Source: Verrucomicrobiales bacterium (GTDB lineage: Bacteria > Verrucomicrobiota > Verrucomicrobiia > Limisphaerales > UBA1096). From it: a stretch of DNA of 42,393 nt. Location of the stretch: the NCBI GenBank assembly GCA_002684915.1, contig NYWG01000229.1, forward strand, positions 1 to 42,393, given 5' to 3'. Made by a program: the position numbers and the translations under genes. Numbering within the stretch: position 1 is the first letter of the stretch; each line of letters starts with the position of its first letter. The notes under the pieces were generated by a model. That model saw only the letters and a program-made list of their open reading frames with translations, made no database searches and was not told where the DNA came from. Shown here in pieces: positions 34,301-42,393 of the stretch.

Positions 34301-36452
34301 CACAGAAATTGTACTTCCTGGATCGGAATATACAGAACCTCCGGCAGTTATTATTAGCGGAACCGGAACTGGTAATGCTGGTGCTGAAATTGAGTCATTT
34401 ATTACTATTGATAGTCCTGCAGTTCGTATGGGTATTGCTATTGATGAAGATGGGGTGACTAAATCAACTACTCCAACAAACTTTATGTTTGATTATCCAG
34501 TATATCTAGAGTCAGATACTGAGTACTCTATGGTTGTAGAAACAGATTCTATAGATTATCTCATCTGGGCGTCTAAGTTAGGTGAAACTGAAATTGCTAC
34601 TAGTACTACAGTAACAACTCAACCTGCGTTAGGATCATTATTTAAATCTCAAAATACCAATAATTGGGTTGAAGATTTATTTGAAGATGTTAAATTTAAA
34701 CTTAACCGTGCAGAATTTAATACCGAAAGAACGGCATCTTTATTACTCACAAACGAAGATCTAGGATATGAAAAATTAGAACTTGATAGTGTTGAATCTA
34801 ATGCAGAATCAAATACTTCTGCTACATCAACATTGTTTAAGAATAATAATTTTATCCTTAAAGTAAATCATTCAGATAATGGATTTGATTCTGATAAAAA
34901 ATCATATGTATTTTTTAAAAATTGTTTAGATGTTGGAGGAGTTGCTGCTTCACAACTTAATAGTAGACTATATCAAGTTCATAATACGGGTATAGATTAC
35001 TATAACATTTTCTCTAGTAGTAGATCTTCGTCAAATGCTTTTGGTGGAGGAGATTCCATCTTAGCATCATATAACAGAAAATTTGAAAAGTTACACGCAG
35101 TAGTTCCTTTCTTATCTTTTGGAAATACCAAAGTTACTAGTTTTGTACAAACAACTAATGTTTCTCCAGTAGATGATAATGTTAATACATTTACTTCATA
35201 TAGTCAAACTGGTTACGAGAAAACATTCTTAAACGAGGATATATTTTTCATTAATCAGAAGTTAATTGCTTCAAGAGTAAATCAAATTATTAATAATTTG
35301 GATAGATCACTTACATATAAAGTAGATCTTTCAAGTTCAGTTTCCCATCTATCACCCATCATAGATCTATCTCGTTCCACAGTTAAAACTATTACAAATA
35401 AAGTAGAAAATGCAACAGGTTCTGAAGATAGATTTGGAAGAAGAAATCAGATTCTAGAATTTTATCCAGTGTATAATTTTATTGTTTCTGGAATTGATAC
35501 TACATCAGAAATTATTCAATCAAATCAGACTATTGCGGGATCAACAACCAATGCATCTGGTGAAATTATTAAAGTTACTGGTACTACAGTATATGTCAAG
35601 TTAAAAACTACTAATGCATTTACTCCAGGTGAACAATTAAGTTTTTCAAATCAGACTTTTGCTGGAACTACTACAGTAGCTTTGTCGGGTGCATCTAAAG
35701 AAGTATTCCAAATTCCTAATATAATTGTTCCTCCAACATACGTAACAGCAAGAAATCCATCAGTTCTTGCTGAAACTTATGACAATAAAATTACAGGAAA
35801 AATTGTCTTGTGGAATGAGAAATCTGGTACATTGACTATAGTCAATGATAAGCAACCAATTTCTGATGATTATGCAGGAAGAATTATTGACTCTGCAGCA
35901 TTCACAAGAAATGCCTCAGTTGATTCTCAAAATGAAGACATCTTTAGAGTTGGAGATATTTTATCATACCAAGATCAACCAAACGATGAATATAATTTTA
36001 TTGAAATTTCTAAAATTACATATTCAAATGGTACGGATTATGTTTCTGATAGTCAATCAAAAAATAGTTCTAGTGTTGCCAAGTATGTAACTAAAGAAAT
36101 TGCCATTGAAAATCCAGGAACATCAATTGATGTTAAGACTACTGTAAATGTATCGGACATTAAAAATATTAAAATTCTTTATAGAATTAAAAAATCTTCA
36201 TCACAAGAAAATTTTGATGATATTGAATGGGTATATTTCAATGAAACTGGAAATCCGGATATAGACATAATTGCATCTTCAGAAAATTCTATTAGTAGTA
36301 TTTCAGAAAAGCAAGATTCATATCAAGAATTATCATATAGTATTGAAGATCTCCCTGAGTTTTCTTCATTCGCAATTAAAATTGTAATGACATCTAGTAA
36401 TCCAGCGTATGTCCCTAAAGTTCAGGACTTGAGAGCAGTAGCGTCTTATTAA
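28335..36452 (+). CDS. Giant (2705 aa) virion structural protein, DUF4815-type N-terminus
   Basis: NVAPFYDDFDQEKNFYKVLIRPGYSIQARELTQLQSILQNQIEQFGKYAFKQGELVIPGE. Confidence 0.85.
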   Translation: MPQKTNLNVAPFYDDFDQEKNFYKVLIRPGYSIQARELTQLQSILQNQIEQFGKYAFKQGELVIPGEVGLNTKLNFVKLSSISEIPVNQDGQIVYKKYDASGLKGETLRGLTSGVVATVVEAFTASETASDVIYVNYTNSGDAGNEETFRQGETLEVVGGVNTPLLVVGTDGSVLPTSIEVTNPDTSEVTSLESPAMGYASAVKVEEGIYFVNGYFVRNNTQLLVIDRYYNKPSAKIGFKIVESIITPEEDASLYDNSIGSSNYTAPGAHRLQIVLNIVKYSLSEITDKNFIQLLTVRSGVVQSIVSQTDYNLLEQTLARRTYDESGDYVVDNFSLDIREFYQQNGNLGVYGQDEFGLVNGLELQEAKEKLVASIGPGKAYIKGYEIVNKETKYLNLSKARETLNREDIRLNTKGLPTYKITNTFGSIPLNAEGSELTAYPNIFLCSNFNDGSIGSNNTEGPNDSKQTLSRRGQFFDVNSGIKTIYINIDTFYANTYSTLTDANFESVLGTLWFVQTRTDVGAPSVVNSVKSLAFSKVNRIEVNSSTGVTFLELTITGRKDLLDSYFLEYDTSSGSNYREVYLTQNDAINGSTPFGTVIDYNETITPVIGLAKPSNFTLIERGSGFNEDSDSVVSKGRLSNGDGVYNTTFGLSYFDPQFFTKILLDEEIVADGRFSSGKYVYGLESGAYGVVEGPSDGKFTTNKTLMVKTLFGNFMSGETIRDEDNNSVRVAKDNTISHFIVNNRGSNYVDGSKLRIDGVEFDSSKVNLTIASGAIVSAVVSNRELFNQEYSKPPVINVIQGDGGGTPSASVITPVLVRNSVVTYTPQNVKSFFCEYGSGNANKFTSDIEVNKEKFTEITSITNFTFSGTKGRKFIECNGFGGDATKFVSQGDLIQFSDSTDTIIKSVVQYSTKPEGVLKSRVYLDRSLPQDVSNSSVVRVRPSISNFNQGTLLYKTGSNQVSSIVVDSEDSKIAYFLRRDFVTTGVGGAGVITFAAQLPFGTQRFVSFSESNFLITVLDPGDAPDIAEGDIIYVTQNQVIIKASSDSASGLTSGSVMLSLASTYFGSIPSGGAYPTLKLTATLEVTKAKPRLKTAVVNKRIIIDSPGDMIIPFRGSDYDSESLAIYSYADVYKLRYVYEGSSSEPPVVDRNGNLVSGIDVSNRFTFDDGQRDTVYDVSRIVLKPGFNPPSGQLVIAFDYFEHTRGDFCTVDSYLHEAGVGPEEIPSFNSPTLGKISLKDVLDYRPKVDNDSIISGFQDNALLSAANTRSFTGTGGVITSTPAPDSNLEFTFSFTQTQYLDRIDALFLNKKGEFIIKEGNSSLNPTKPDLVSDAVPLYYMYVPAFTQSSKDVRITAVDNRRYTMRDIGKLEKRIERLEYYTLLSVLEQQALNMQIIDAAGVNRFKSGFIVDNFETHRIGSLQSLDYKCSIDTQQSVMRPQSKEDSFALIEVNQRDDQRSISGYVKNNDRVTLPYSELELLGNSFATKTINPNPFVVLQYVGDAFVGPNVDSWYDTSVAPLVNDNNTNLYSIFLAKNELKDAFSSIYNSYKVNWLGASRSFFNIASFSDVNSNISDSSVTSASVGSSSNISPENNEIGKGISTKGVGNNVISTSLSFFARSIPVKFNISRLKPNTNISVFMESRDISRWVNPDFRYTGIAGNSLSSFNSQVKTDENGNASGIILIPAGLPPRENATWTGDTKTVVYDTDADEMRFSTGVKTIRFTSSSTDESKDEVDSYAEVKFYATGLLPENPSSIISTTPAFFKSNEGIQTTDSNTENPIKPNPLAQTFKVEGFEGGVFVTSLDLFFSAKSSTIPLRVYLTDTQSGKPGKNIIPGTQKILNPETYLRVFASETLTVTKDEKVVGSSSNASGPISKVFDKNNVAVNPSTTGVFTLTNDQVYTLVLSNHNGKLFNPDEFLEVPSITESNNANNKTSTLKITKDSGRVTDLKVKNTGSDYDSAILTIESPQLPGGGNSTATVRVSGGKVYHTEIVLPGSEYTEPPAVIISGTGTGNAGAEIESFITIDSPAVRMGIAIDEDGVTKSTTPTNFMFDYPVYLESDTEYSMVVETDSIDYLIWASKLGETEIATSTTVTTQPALGSLFKSQNTNNWVEDLFEDVKFKLNRAEFNTERTASLLLTNEDLGYEKLELDSVESNAESNTSATSTLFKNNNFILKVNHSDNGFDSDKKSYVFFKNCLDVGGVAASQLNSRLYQVHNTGIDYYNIFSSSRSSSNAFGGGDSILASYNRKFEKLHAVVPFLSFGNTKVTSFVQTTNVSPVDDNVNTFTSYSQTGYEKTFLNEDIFFINQKLIASRVNQIINNLDRSLTYKVDLSSSVSHLSPIIDLSRSTVKTITNKVENATGSEDRFGRRNQILEFYPVYNFIVSGIDTTSEIIQSNQTIAGSTTNASGEIIKVTGTTVYVKLKTTNAFTPGEQLSFSNQTFAGTTTVALSGASKEVFQIPNIIVPPTYVTARNPSVLAETYDNKITGKIVLWNEKSGTLTIVNDKQPISDDYAGRIIDSAAFTRNASVDSQNEDIFRVGDILSYQDQPNDEYNFIEISKITYSNGTDYVSDSQSKNSSSVAKYVTKEIAIENPGTSIDVKTTVNVSDIKNIKILYRIKKSSSQENFDDIEWVYFNETGNPDIDIIASSENSISSISEKQDSYQELSYSIEDLPEFSSFAIKIVMTSSNPAYVPKVQDLRAVASY

Positions 36453-36453
36453 A

Positions 36454-36663
36454 ATGAAACATATAAAAGTTAAGAACGAAGATCACCTGTATCGTGATTC
36501 TGATACAGGTGCGATCATAAATACTGACAGATCTTCCTTTGAAAAATATAAAAAGTCTAGAAGTAAGTTTCGTAATATGGAACAAGAATTAGACTATGTG
36601 AAAAATGAGGTCGGTGAAATTAAATCCCTACTGCACCAGTTGCTGAAGTCCAATGGTTCTTAG
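36454..36663 (+). CDS. Hypothetical small protein (MKHIKVKNEDHLYRDSDTGAIINTDRSSFEKYKKSR...)
   Basis: 69-aa ORF overlapping the fibre gene start. Confidence 0.75.
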   Translation: MKHIKVKNEDHLYRDSDTGAIINTDRSSFEKYKKSRSKFRNMEQELDYVKNEVGEIKSLLHQLLKSNGS

Positions 36664-39600
36664 AAACGTAGCTAAATCTTTTAGTCTAGAACAACAAAGA
36701 CTAGAAATTAATGCACTTGCTTCTGATGTGCATGCTCTAGCACAAGGAGCAGTAGCACCAACTACCTATACTATAAGTTCTGTTGATGGTGCTGGTGCAG
36801 ATAATAAAATAATTAGACTTACAGGTTCTGATAGTAGTCAGGGAGATATTGTATTATTTGCAGGAACTGGATTACAGATTACCAGATCTAATAATGAATT
36901 AACACTTCAGAATATTGCAGTAGAAACTGATCCCGTATACAGTGCTTCTGCTGCAGCAAACATAACTAATACCAAGATAAGTAATTGGGATACTGCATAT
37001 GGATGGGGAGATCATTCTACTCAAGGTTATGCAACAACATCTGATCTTAATACAGCAGTAGCAAACTCTTCTAACTGGGATACTGCATATGGATGGGGAG
37101 ATCACTCAACATCTGGATATTTAACTTCAGTTGCATTAAATGATATTACTGATGTTGATACCACAGGAGTTACTACTGGTCAAGCACTTATTTGGAATGC
37201 TCCTAGTAGCACTTGGATAGCAGGAACAGTTGCTTCATCTGGTGGTGGAATTGCATTAACAGATATTACTGTAACTTCTCTATCTCCTGGTACTGCAAGT
37301 TTAGTATACGATAATACTAGTGGTGTATTCAGTTACACACCTCCAGATCTTTCGGGATACTCTACATTCTCCGGAAGTTATAATGATTTAACTAATAAAC
37401 CTACATTTTCAGTATCGGATCTAACTGATGTAAATTCTACATCTCCATCAATTGGTCAAATATTGAAATGGGATGGTACGGAATGGTCACCTGCTGCTGA
37501 TCTGACTTCAACTGGTACTGGTATTGCGCTATCAGATTTATCAGTTAATGTACTCTCAGCAGGTACTGCAGATTTATCATACAATAGTACTAGTGGTGTA
37601 TTCAGTTACACACCTCCAGATCTTTCGGGATACTCTACATTCTCCGGAAGTTATACAGATTTAACTAATCAACCTACATTATTTTCTGGAAGTTATACAG
37701 ATTTAACTAATCAACCTACATTATTCTCAGAAAGTTATAATGATCTAACTGATAAACCTACATTATTCTCCGGAAGTTATACAGATTTAACTGATAAACC
37801 CACATTATTTTCCGAAAGTTATAATGATCTAACTGATAAACCCACATTATTTTCCGGAAGTTACGTAGATTTAACTAATAAACCAACAATTCCTTCATCA
37901 TTAAATGATTTAATTGATGTATTGATTTCAGGAACTCCCAATGATGGAGCGGTTCTTAAATATAATGGTGCAAATAGTAGATGGGAATTAGGTGCTGACC
38001 AAAATAGTGGAACGTCATCTGGTTCATCAGGTGGTGGCGGTAATGTTGCCGTAGGGTCTATCATGATGTGGTCGGGAGCGATTGCTGATATTCCTACAGG
38101 GTGGCAACTTTGTGATGGCAGTGGCAATTCTCCAGATTTAAGAGATAGATTTGTTATAGGTTCTGGTAGTACTTATCCAGTAGGAGATACTGGTGGTAGT
38201 AAAGATTCTTCTTTACCATCCCATTCACATACTTGGTCTGGTAGTGGTACTTCAAATGGTACTACTAATAGTCAATTAAGTAATCACTCTCATAATGTTT
38301 CTGGTTCTGGTAGTACAAATAACACCGGAAGTCATGATCATAGATGGGGTGCTAATACATGGGCAGTACAGAGTGGTAGTAATGCTGATGCATTAGATAA
38401 TCCTCAAGGTAATGGTGGTGGAAATAAAAGTGCAGATACTTCGGATGCAGGATCACACTCACATAATGTAAGTGTAACTGGAAGTACAAATAGTTCAAAT
38501 CTAAGTCATAGTCATAATGTTAGTGTTAATGTAAGTCTTAGTGGTAATACCGGATCTGAAGGTATATCTGCTGTCGGTACGAATCTCCCTCCGTATTATT
38601 CATTATGTTTTATATACTGTACAACTGCTTCTGGTGGTAGTGGCAGTTCTGGTAATCCTATTGAACTAGATGATTTATCAGTTAATGTACTCTCAGCAGG
38701 TACAGCAGATTTATCATACAATAATACTACAGGATTATTTTCATATACACCCCCAGACCTTTCAGGATACTCTACATTCTCGGGAAGTTATAATGATCTA
38801 ACTGATAAACCCACATTATTTTCTGGAAGTTATAACGATCTAACTAATCAACCTACATTATTTTCGGGAAGTTATAATGATCTAACTAATATCCCTGCAG
38901 CATATACAAATTCTGATGTTGACTCACATTTAAATGTAACATCTTCTCCAACTAATGGTCATGTATTAAGTTGGAATGGATCTGATTATGCTTGGGTAGC
39001 ACAATCTAGTGGCGGTAGTAGTTCAGGAACAACATATCAGTGGGCAGATGGTGTAGTAGCTTCTGGATGGATTGCTAGCGACCTTTCAGATGAAATGTTT
39101 GATGGAAATTTGACTAGTTGGTCAAAAGCAGAAACTACAAATGCAGATTACCTAGGGTGGGATAATAGTGCTAACGGTGCAAATCTCCCCATACTTAATG
39201 GTCCTGTAGAAATTTTTGTTAGATATGCAGATACTGCGAATTATTCTTATGAAGTAAATGGAGTATCAGTCAGTCCAGATGTAAGTGGAGCGGTAGGATC
39301 TACTGGTGGTTGGGTTACTCTTACTTCTGGGACTGCTGGCAGTTTTAAAGTTTCAACTTCAAATACCGGTTTAAATATTTCAATTTCCGGTGTTAAATCA
39401 AACGGATTATTACTGACTCCAACTGCAGTATATGGCGGTAGTAGTGGTAGTGGAGGTACAGAATCTGATACTCTAGATACTGTTCTTTCTAGAGGTGCAA
39501 CAACAACTAGGGATATTAATACAACTGGTAAAGTATATTTTGCAAACGTATTCTCTACTACTGGAGATCTTCCGAGTGCATCCTCTTATCATGGCATGTT

Positions 39601-40807
39601 TGCTCATGTACATGCAAGTGGTAAAGGATATTTTGCACATGCAGGTGCTTGGATTCCATTAGCAAATGAATCTCAAATTGCAAATGCAACTGAATGGGAT
39701 GCAGCATATGGATGGGGTGATCATGCTCAAGCAGGGTACAGCACTGATAATTATTCACAACAGTTGATTGGAGGATCTACATCTGTTCAATTGAATTTTA
39801 TTTCCACTCCAGTTTCGGGTGGTGCGTCAGGTACTACTAGTATAGTAATGAATGCTGGAAATAATATTACATTTAGTAATGTATCTTCAGCTGGATTTAC
39901 TATTGATAGTGCAGGAGGAAGTGGTAGTGGAACAGTTACTCAGATAGATACAGGAACAGGAATTAGTGGCGGTCCTATTACATCTAGTGGGACTATAGAA
40001 TTAGCAGATACTGGTGTTACAGCAGGTACATATACTAATCCAGATCAAATTACAGTAAACGGTCAAGGACAAATTACTTCCTTGACTCAAGGTGGAGGTG
40101 CATCAATTCCAAATGGAATTATTGTGATGTGGTCTGGTTCTGCAAGTAGCATTCCATCTGGTTGGGCATTATGTAATGGTCAAACGGTTGGAAGTAGTAC
40201 TACTCCAGATTTAAGAGGAATGTTTATTGTAGGTTCTGGAGGAACTTACAGTACTGGAGATACTGGTGGTAGTGAAAGTGTAGTTCTAACAACGTCAGAT
40301 TTACCTTCACATACTCATACTATTTCTGCCCATACCCATAATATCGGAAATCATGGTCATAGTGTAGATAGTCATTCTCATAATATCGGAAATCATACTC
40401 ATAGTGTTGGAGATCATTGGCATAACTTTAGTGGTAGTGCTACCGGTAATACTGGTAACACAGCAGTTCCTCATACACATGCTATTACTGGAACTGTAGG
40501 AACTGGTTCTGGTCTGGCACTTGGAACTAATTATACAGGTGATTACTCCCCAAGGAATACGGGAGCAGCAACAGACACAACTCACTCACACTCAGTTAAT
40601 GTGTCTATTAGTGGTCAAACTAATCAGGGTGGTCCAGGAGAAACTGGAGGTTCTAGTGGTTCAACTGGTACTTCTTCACCAGGTACAAATCAAGCTTCGG
40701 GAGTTATTGATGATGGTGGAAGTGGTGATACTGGATCTACTGGAAATGGAACTGCACACGAAAATAGACCTCCGTATTATGCATTGGCATACATTATGAA
40801 GGTATGA
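36653..40807 (+). CDS. Tail fibre-like protein with two tail-collar domains
   Basis: 14-aa SGSYTDLTNQPTLF repeats; IMMWSGAIADIPTGWQLCDGSGNSPDLRDRFVIGSG and IVMWSGSASSIPSGWALCNGQTVGSSTTPDLRGMFIVGSG. Confidence 0.9.
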   Translation: MVLRNVAKSFSLEQQRLEINALASDVHALAQGAVAPTTYTISSVDGAGADNKIIRLTGSDSSQGDIVLFAGTGLQITRSNNELTLQNIAVETDPVYSASAAANITNTKISNWDTAYGWGDHSTQGYATTSDLNTAVANSSNWDTAYGWGDHSTSGYLTSVALNDITDVDTTGVTTGQALIWNAPSSTWIAGTVASSGGGIALTDITVTSLSPGTASLVYDNTSGVFSYTPPDLSGYSTFSGSYNDLTNKPTFSVSDLTDVNSTSPSIGQILKWDGTEWSPAADLTSTGTGIALSDLSVNVLSAGTADLSYNSTSGVFSYTPPDLSGYSTFSGSYTDLTNQPTLFSGSYTDLTNQPTLFSESYNDLTDKPTLFSGSYTDLTDKPTLFSESYNDLTDKPTLFSGSYVDLTNKPTIPSSLNDLIDVLISGTPNDGAVLKYNGANSRWELGADQNSGTSSGSSGGGGNVAVGSIMMWSGAIADIPTGWQLCDGSGNSPDLRDRFVIGSGSTYPVGDTGGSKDSSLPSHSHTWSGSGTSNGTTNSQLSNHSHNVSGSGSTNNTGSHDHRWGANTWAVQSGSNADALDNPQGNGGGNKSADTSDAGSHSHNVSVTGSTNSSNLSHSHNVSVNVSLSGNTGSEGISAVGTNLPPYYSLCFIYCTTASGGSGSSGNPIELDDLSVNVLSAGTADLSYNNTTGLFSYTPPDLSGYSTFSGSYNDLTDKPTLFSGSYNDLTNQPTLFSGSYNDLTNIPAAYTNSDVDSHLNVTSSPTNGHVLSWNGSDYAWVAQSSGGSSSGTTYQWADGVVASGWIASDLSDEMFDGNLTSWSKAETTNADYLGWDNSANGANLPILNGPVEIFVRYADTANYSYEVNGVSVSPDVSGAVGSTGGWVTLTSGTAGSFKVSTSNTGLNISISGVKSNGLLLTPTAVYGGSSGSGGTESDTLDTVLSRGATTTRDINTTGKVYFANVFSTTGDLPSASSYHGMFAHVHASGKGYFAHAGAWIPLANESQIANATEWDAAYGWGDHAQAGYSTDNYSQQLIGGSTSVQLNFISTPVSGGASGTTSIVMNAGNNITFSNVSSAGFTIDSAGGSGSGTVTQIDTGTGISGGPITSSGTIELADTGVTAGTYTNPDQITVNGQGQITSLTQGGGASIPNGIIVMWSGSASSIPSGWALCNGQTVGSSTTPDLRGMFIVGSGGTYSTGDTGGSESVVLTTSDLPSHTHTISAHTHNIGNHGHSVDSHSHNIGNHTHSVGDHWHNFSGSATGNTGNTAVPHTHAITGTVGTGSGLALGTNYTGDYSPRNTGAATDTTHSHSVNVSISGQTNQGGPGETGGSSGSTGTSSPGTNQASGVIDDGGSGDTGSTGNGTAHENRPPYYALAYIMKV
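37640..37890 (+). repeat. 42-bp tandem repeats encoding FSGSYxDLTxxPTL
   Basis: About six consecutive near-identical 42-nt units; further copies about 38776-38895. Confidence 0.85.
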
Positions 40808-40813
40808 TAAATA
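40806..40813 (+). promoter_or_regulatory. Late-promoter box GATAAATA
   Basis: GATAAATA overlapping the upstream stop, 32 nt before the ATG at 40845. Confidence 0.55.
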
Positions 40814-40844
40814 ATCAAAAGACTGTCCCAGTAGCGTAATATCA

Positions 40845-42393
40845 ATGGTATTAAGGAATGTAGCTAAAACTTTTAGTCTGGAACAGCAAAGACAAGAGAT
40901 TAACTTACTCGCTGCTGATCTACACGCACTTTCTATTGGTTCGGAAACTGATCCAATATTTACAGCATCTGCAGCTTCGGCTGTAACTACACAAAATATT
41001 AGTGATTGGAATTCTGCATATCAGTTTACCTCAACTTTTCAAGAAAGTGATCCTATATTTTCATCATCTCCCGCTTATTCAGTAACGCATTTAAGAATTG
41101 CCAACTGGGACAGTGCATTCTTGTGGGGTAATCATGCTTCAGTAGGGTACTTATTAAAGTCCACTATTGCAATTTCAGATAATCAACCGGGAAATCCATC
41201 TAATGGTGAACTTTGGTGGAAGAGTGATAGTGGTGTATTAAAAGTTTATTATGAAGATGGGGATACAAATCAATGGGTAGATGCTAGTCCTACCTCTGCA
41301 TCCGCTACTAGTGCAAAAGTATTAACAGCAGATGTACCTCCCACAAATCCGGTTAATGGCGATTTGTGGTGGAAGAGTGATAGTGGGACATTAAAAGTAT
41401 ATTTTTCAGATTCTGATAGTAATCAATGGGTTGATGCATCTCCTGCGGGAGGAATTACTGGTGGCGGTGGAGGAGGTGGTGCTTCAGTAACAACATCAGA
41501 TACTGCACCTACATCACCTAGTGACGGAGATCTTTGGTGGAAATCTGATACTGGATATTTGAAGATATATTTTGATGATGGTAATACATCACAATGGGTA
41601 GATGCTTCTCCGGTTGGTGGAGGAGGATCTCCATCAATTTTATATGCTGATGTATCATCGTTCCCTGCAGTATCAAATTCAGAAAGTAAATTTGCATATG
41701 CGGATGATACTGGAGTAATGTATTACTCCAATGGAGTAAGTTGGACCAGTCAAAGATTGGTAACTACAAATAGTACCACGTCTTCAGATTTTGCAACACT
41801 TCTAGGTAATACTCAACTTACTTATAATATTAACGTTCTTGATTACAGTACAGGAACTGTGGCAGAGAATGCCGCAAGAAAAATAATCAGACTTGAAGAT
41901 TCTAGTGGTACTACAGATCAAATTGTTTTAGTCGCAGGAACTGGACTAGCAATTAGCGATTCTGGTGATGAGATTCAATTTGATTTGACTGCAGACATTG
42001 CAAACTCTACATATTCTATCTCTGCAGAGTCTGCTGCTGGAAATGCAGATTCAATATTAAGATTAACTGATAATGCTGGAACTACTGATGAGATTACATT
42101 TGCTGGTGCTGATGGTTTACTTGTAGAAAGAACTGATGCTAACACACTCACCTTCAGAGCACCATCTGGTGCTAGTGGTGGATCGTATACAACAGAAGAT
42201 GCCCAAGATGCTGCAGCACTGTTATTCAGCAATGGAACTCATACAGGCATTAATTTTACATATAATGATAGCAATAATAGTATTGATGCTGTAGTAACTG
42301 GTGGTGGAGGTGGTGGAGGCACTACCTACGATTTGCTTGGTTCAAATACAACCAGCAACAATGCAATTCTTACATTGCGTGATGCTGCTAATA
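40845..42393 (+). CDS. Fibre/structural protein, 3'-truncated by window end
   Basis: MVLRNVAKTFSLEQQRQEINLLAADLHAL matches the N-terminus of ORF 36653; three LWWKSDSGxLKxYxxDxxxxQWVDASP repeats. Confidence 0.85.
   Translation, partial: MVLRNVAKTFSLEQQRQEINLLAADLHALSIGSETDPIFTASAASAVTTQNISDWNSAYQFTSTFQESDPIFSSSPAYSVTHLRIANWDSAFLWGNHASVGYLLKSTIAISDNQPGNPSNGELWWKSDSGVLKVYYEDGDTNQWVDASPTSASATSAKVLTADVPPTNPVNGDLWWKSDSGTLKVYFSDSDSNQWVDASPAGGITGGGGGGGASVTTSDTAPTSPSDGDLWWKSDTGYLKIYFDDGNTSQWVDASPVGGGGSPSILYADVSSFPAVSNSESKFAYADDTGVMYYSNGVSWTSQRLVTTNSTTSSDFATLLGNTQLTYNINVLDYSTGTVAENAARKIIRLEDSSGTTDQIVLVAGTGLAISDSGDEIQFDLTADIANSTYSISAESAAGNADSILRLTDNAGTTDEITFAGADGLLVERTDANTLTFRAPSGASGGSYTTEDAQDAAALLFSNGTHTGINFTYNDSNNSIDAVVTGGGGGGGTTYDLLGSNTTSNNAILTLRDAAN

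Noticed and set aside
36899-37105. Minus-strand ORFs inside fibre and giant structural genes (many)
   Set aside because: Mirror the repeat-rich + strand coding sequence; no independent signals.
37640-37890. CRISPR-like array
   Set aside because: The repeats are in-frame 42-bp protein-coding units without spacers.
40824-40865. ACTGTCCCA upstream of the last fibre gene
   Set aside because: No -10 hexamer at the expected spacing; this gene has a late GATAAATA box instead.

Overview
This window is part of a T4-like cyanophage (marine myovirus) genome, with essentially all coding on the + strand. (i) About 1-12,290 is an accessory/early-type region of roughly 45 tiny, overlapping, mostly hypothetical genes. 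Recognisable ones are a secreted HExxH protein, an AbrB-like protein, two 2OG-Fe(II) oxygenase-like proteins, a cupin/JmjC-like protein and a T5orf172/GIY-YIG protein. (ii) From about 12,368 a late-promoter-driven virion module holds gp25, gp6, a 3119-aa gp7-position protein with a YHYH-like domain, gp8, a 2705-aa DUF4815-type structural protein, and two fibre/collar-type proteins, the last truncated by the window end. The most interesting signal is regulatory. Reading the gaps of the small-gene region by eye, eleven -10-like hexamers (TATAAT/TATACT/CATACT/TATTGT/TATATT) each have an AAsTGkCmCA-like box whose TGkC starts 35-37 nt upstream of the -10, mostly with no good -35. Three of these carry a second box 12-13 bp downstream plus a CGTGTATT/CGTGTATA core; several others carry a perfect short hairpin between box and -10. 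A second candidate is a 305-nt structured noncoding interval (7751-8055) with nested stems, mutually exclusive alternative pairings and a 28-bp inverted repeat before a small gene. All calls are from reading sequence only; no searches or folding were run.
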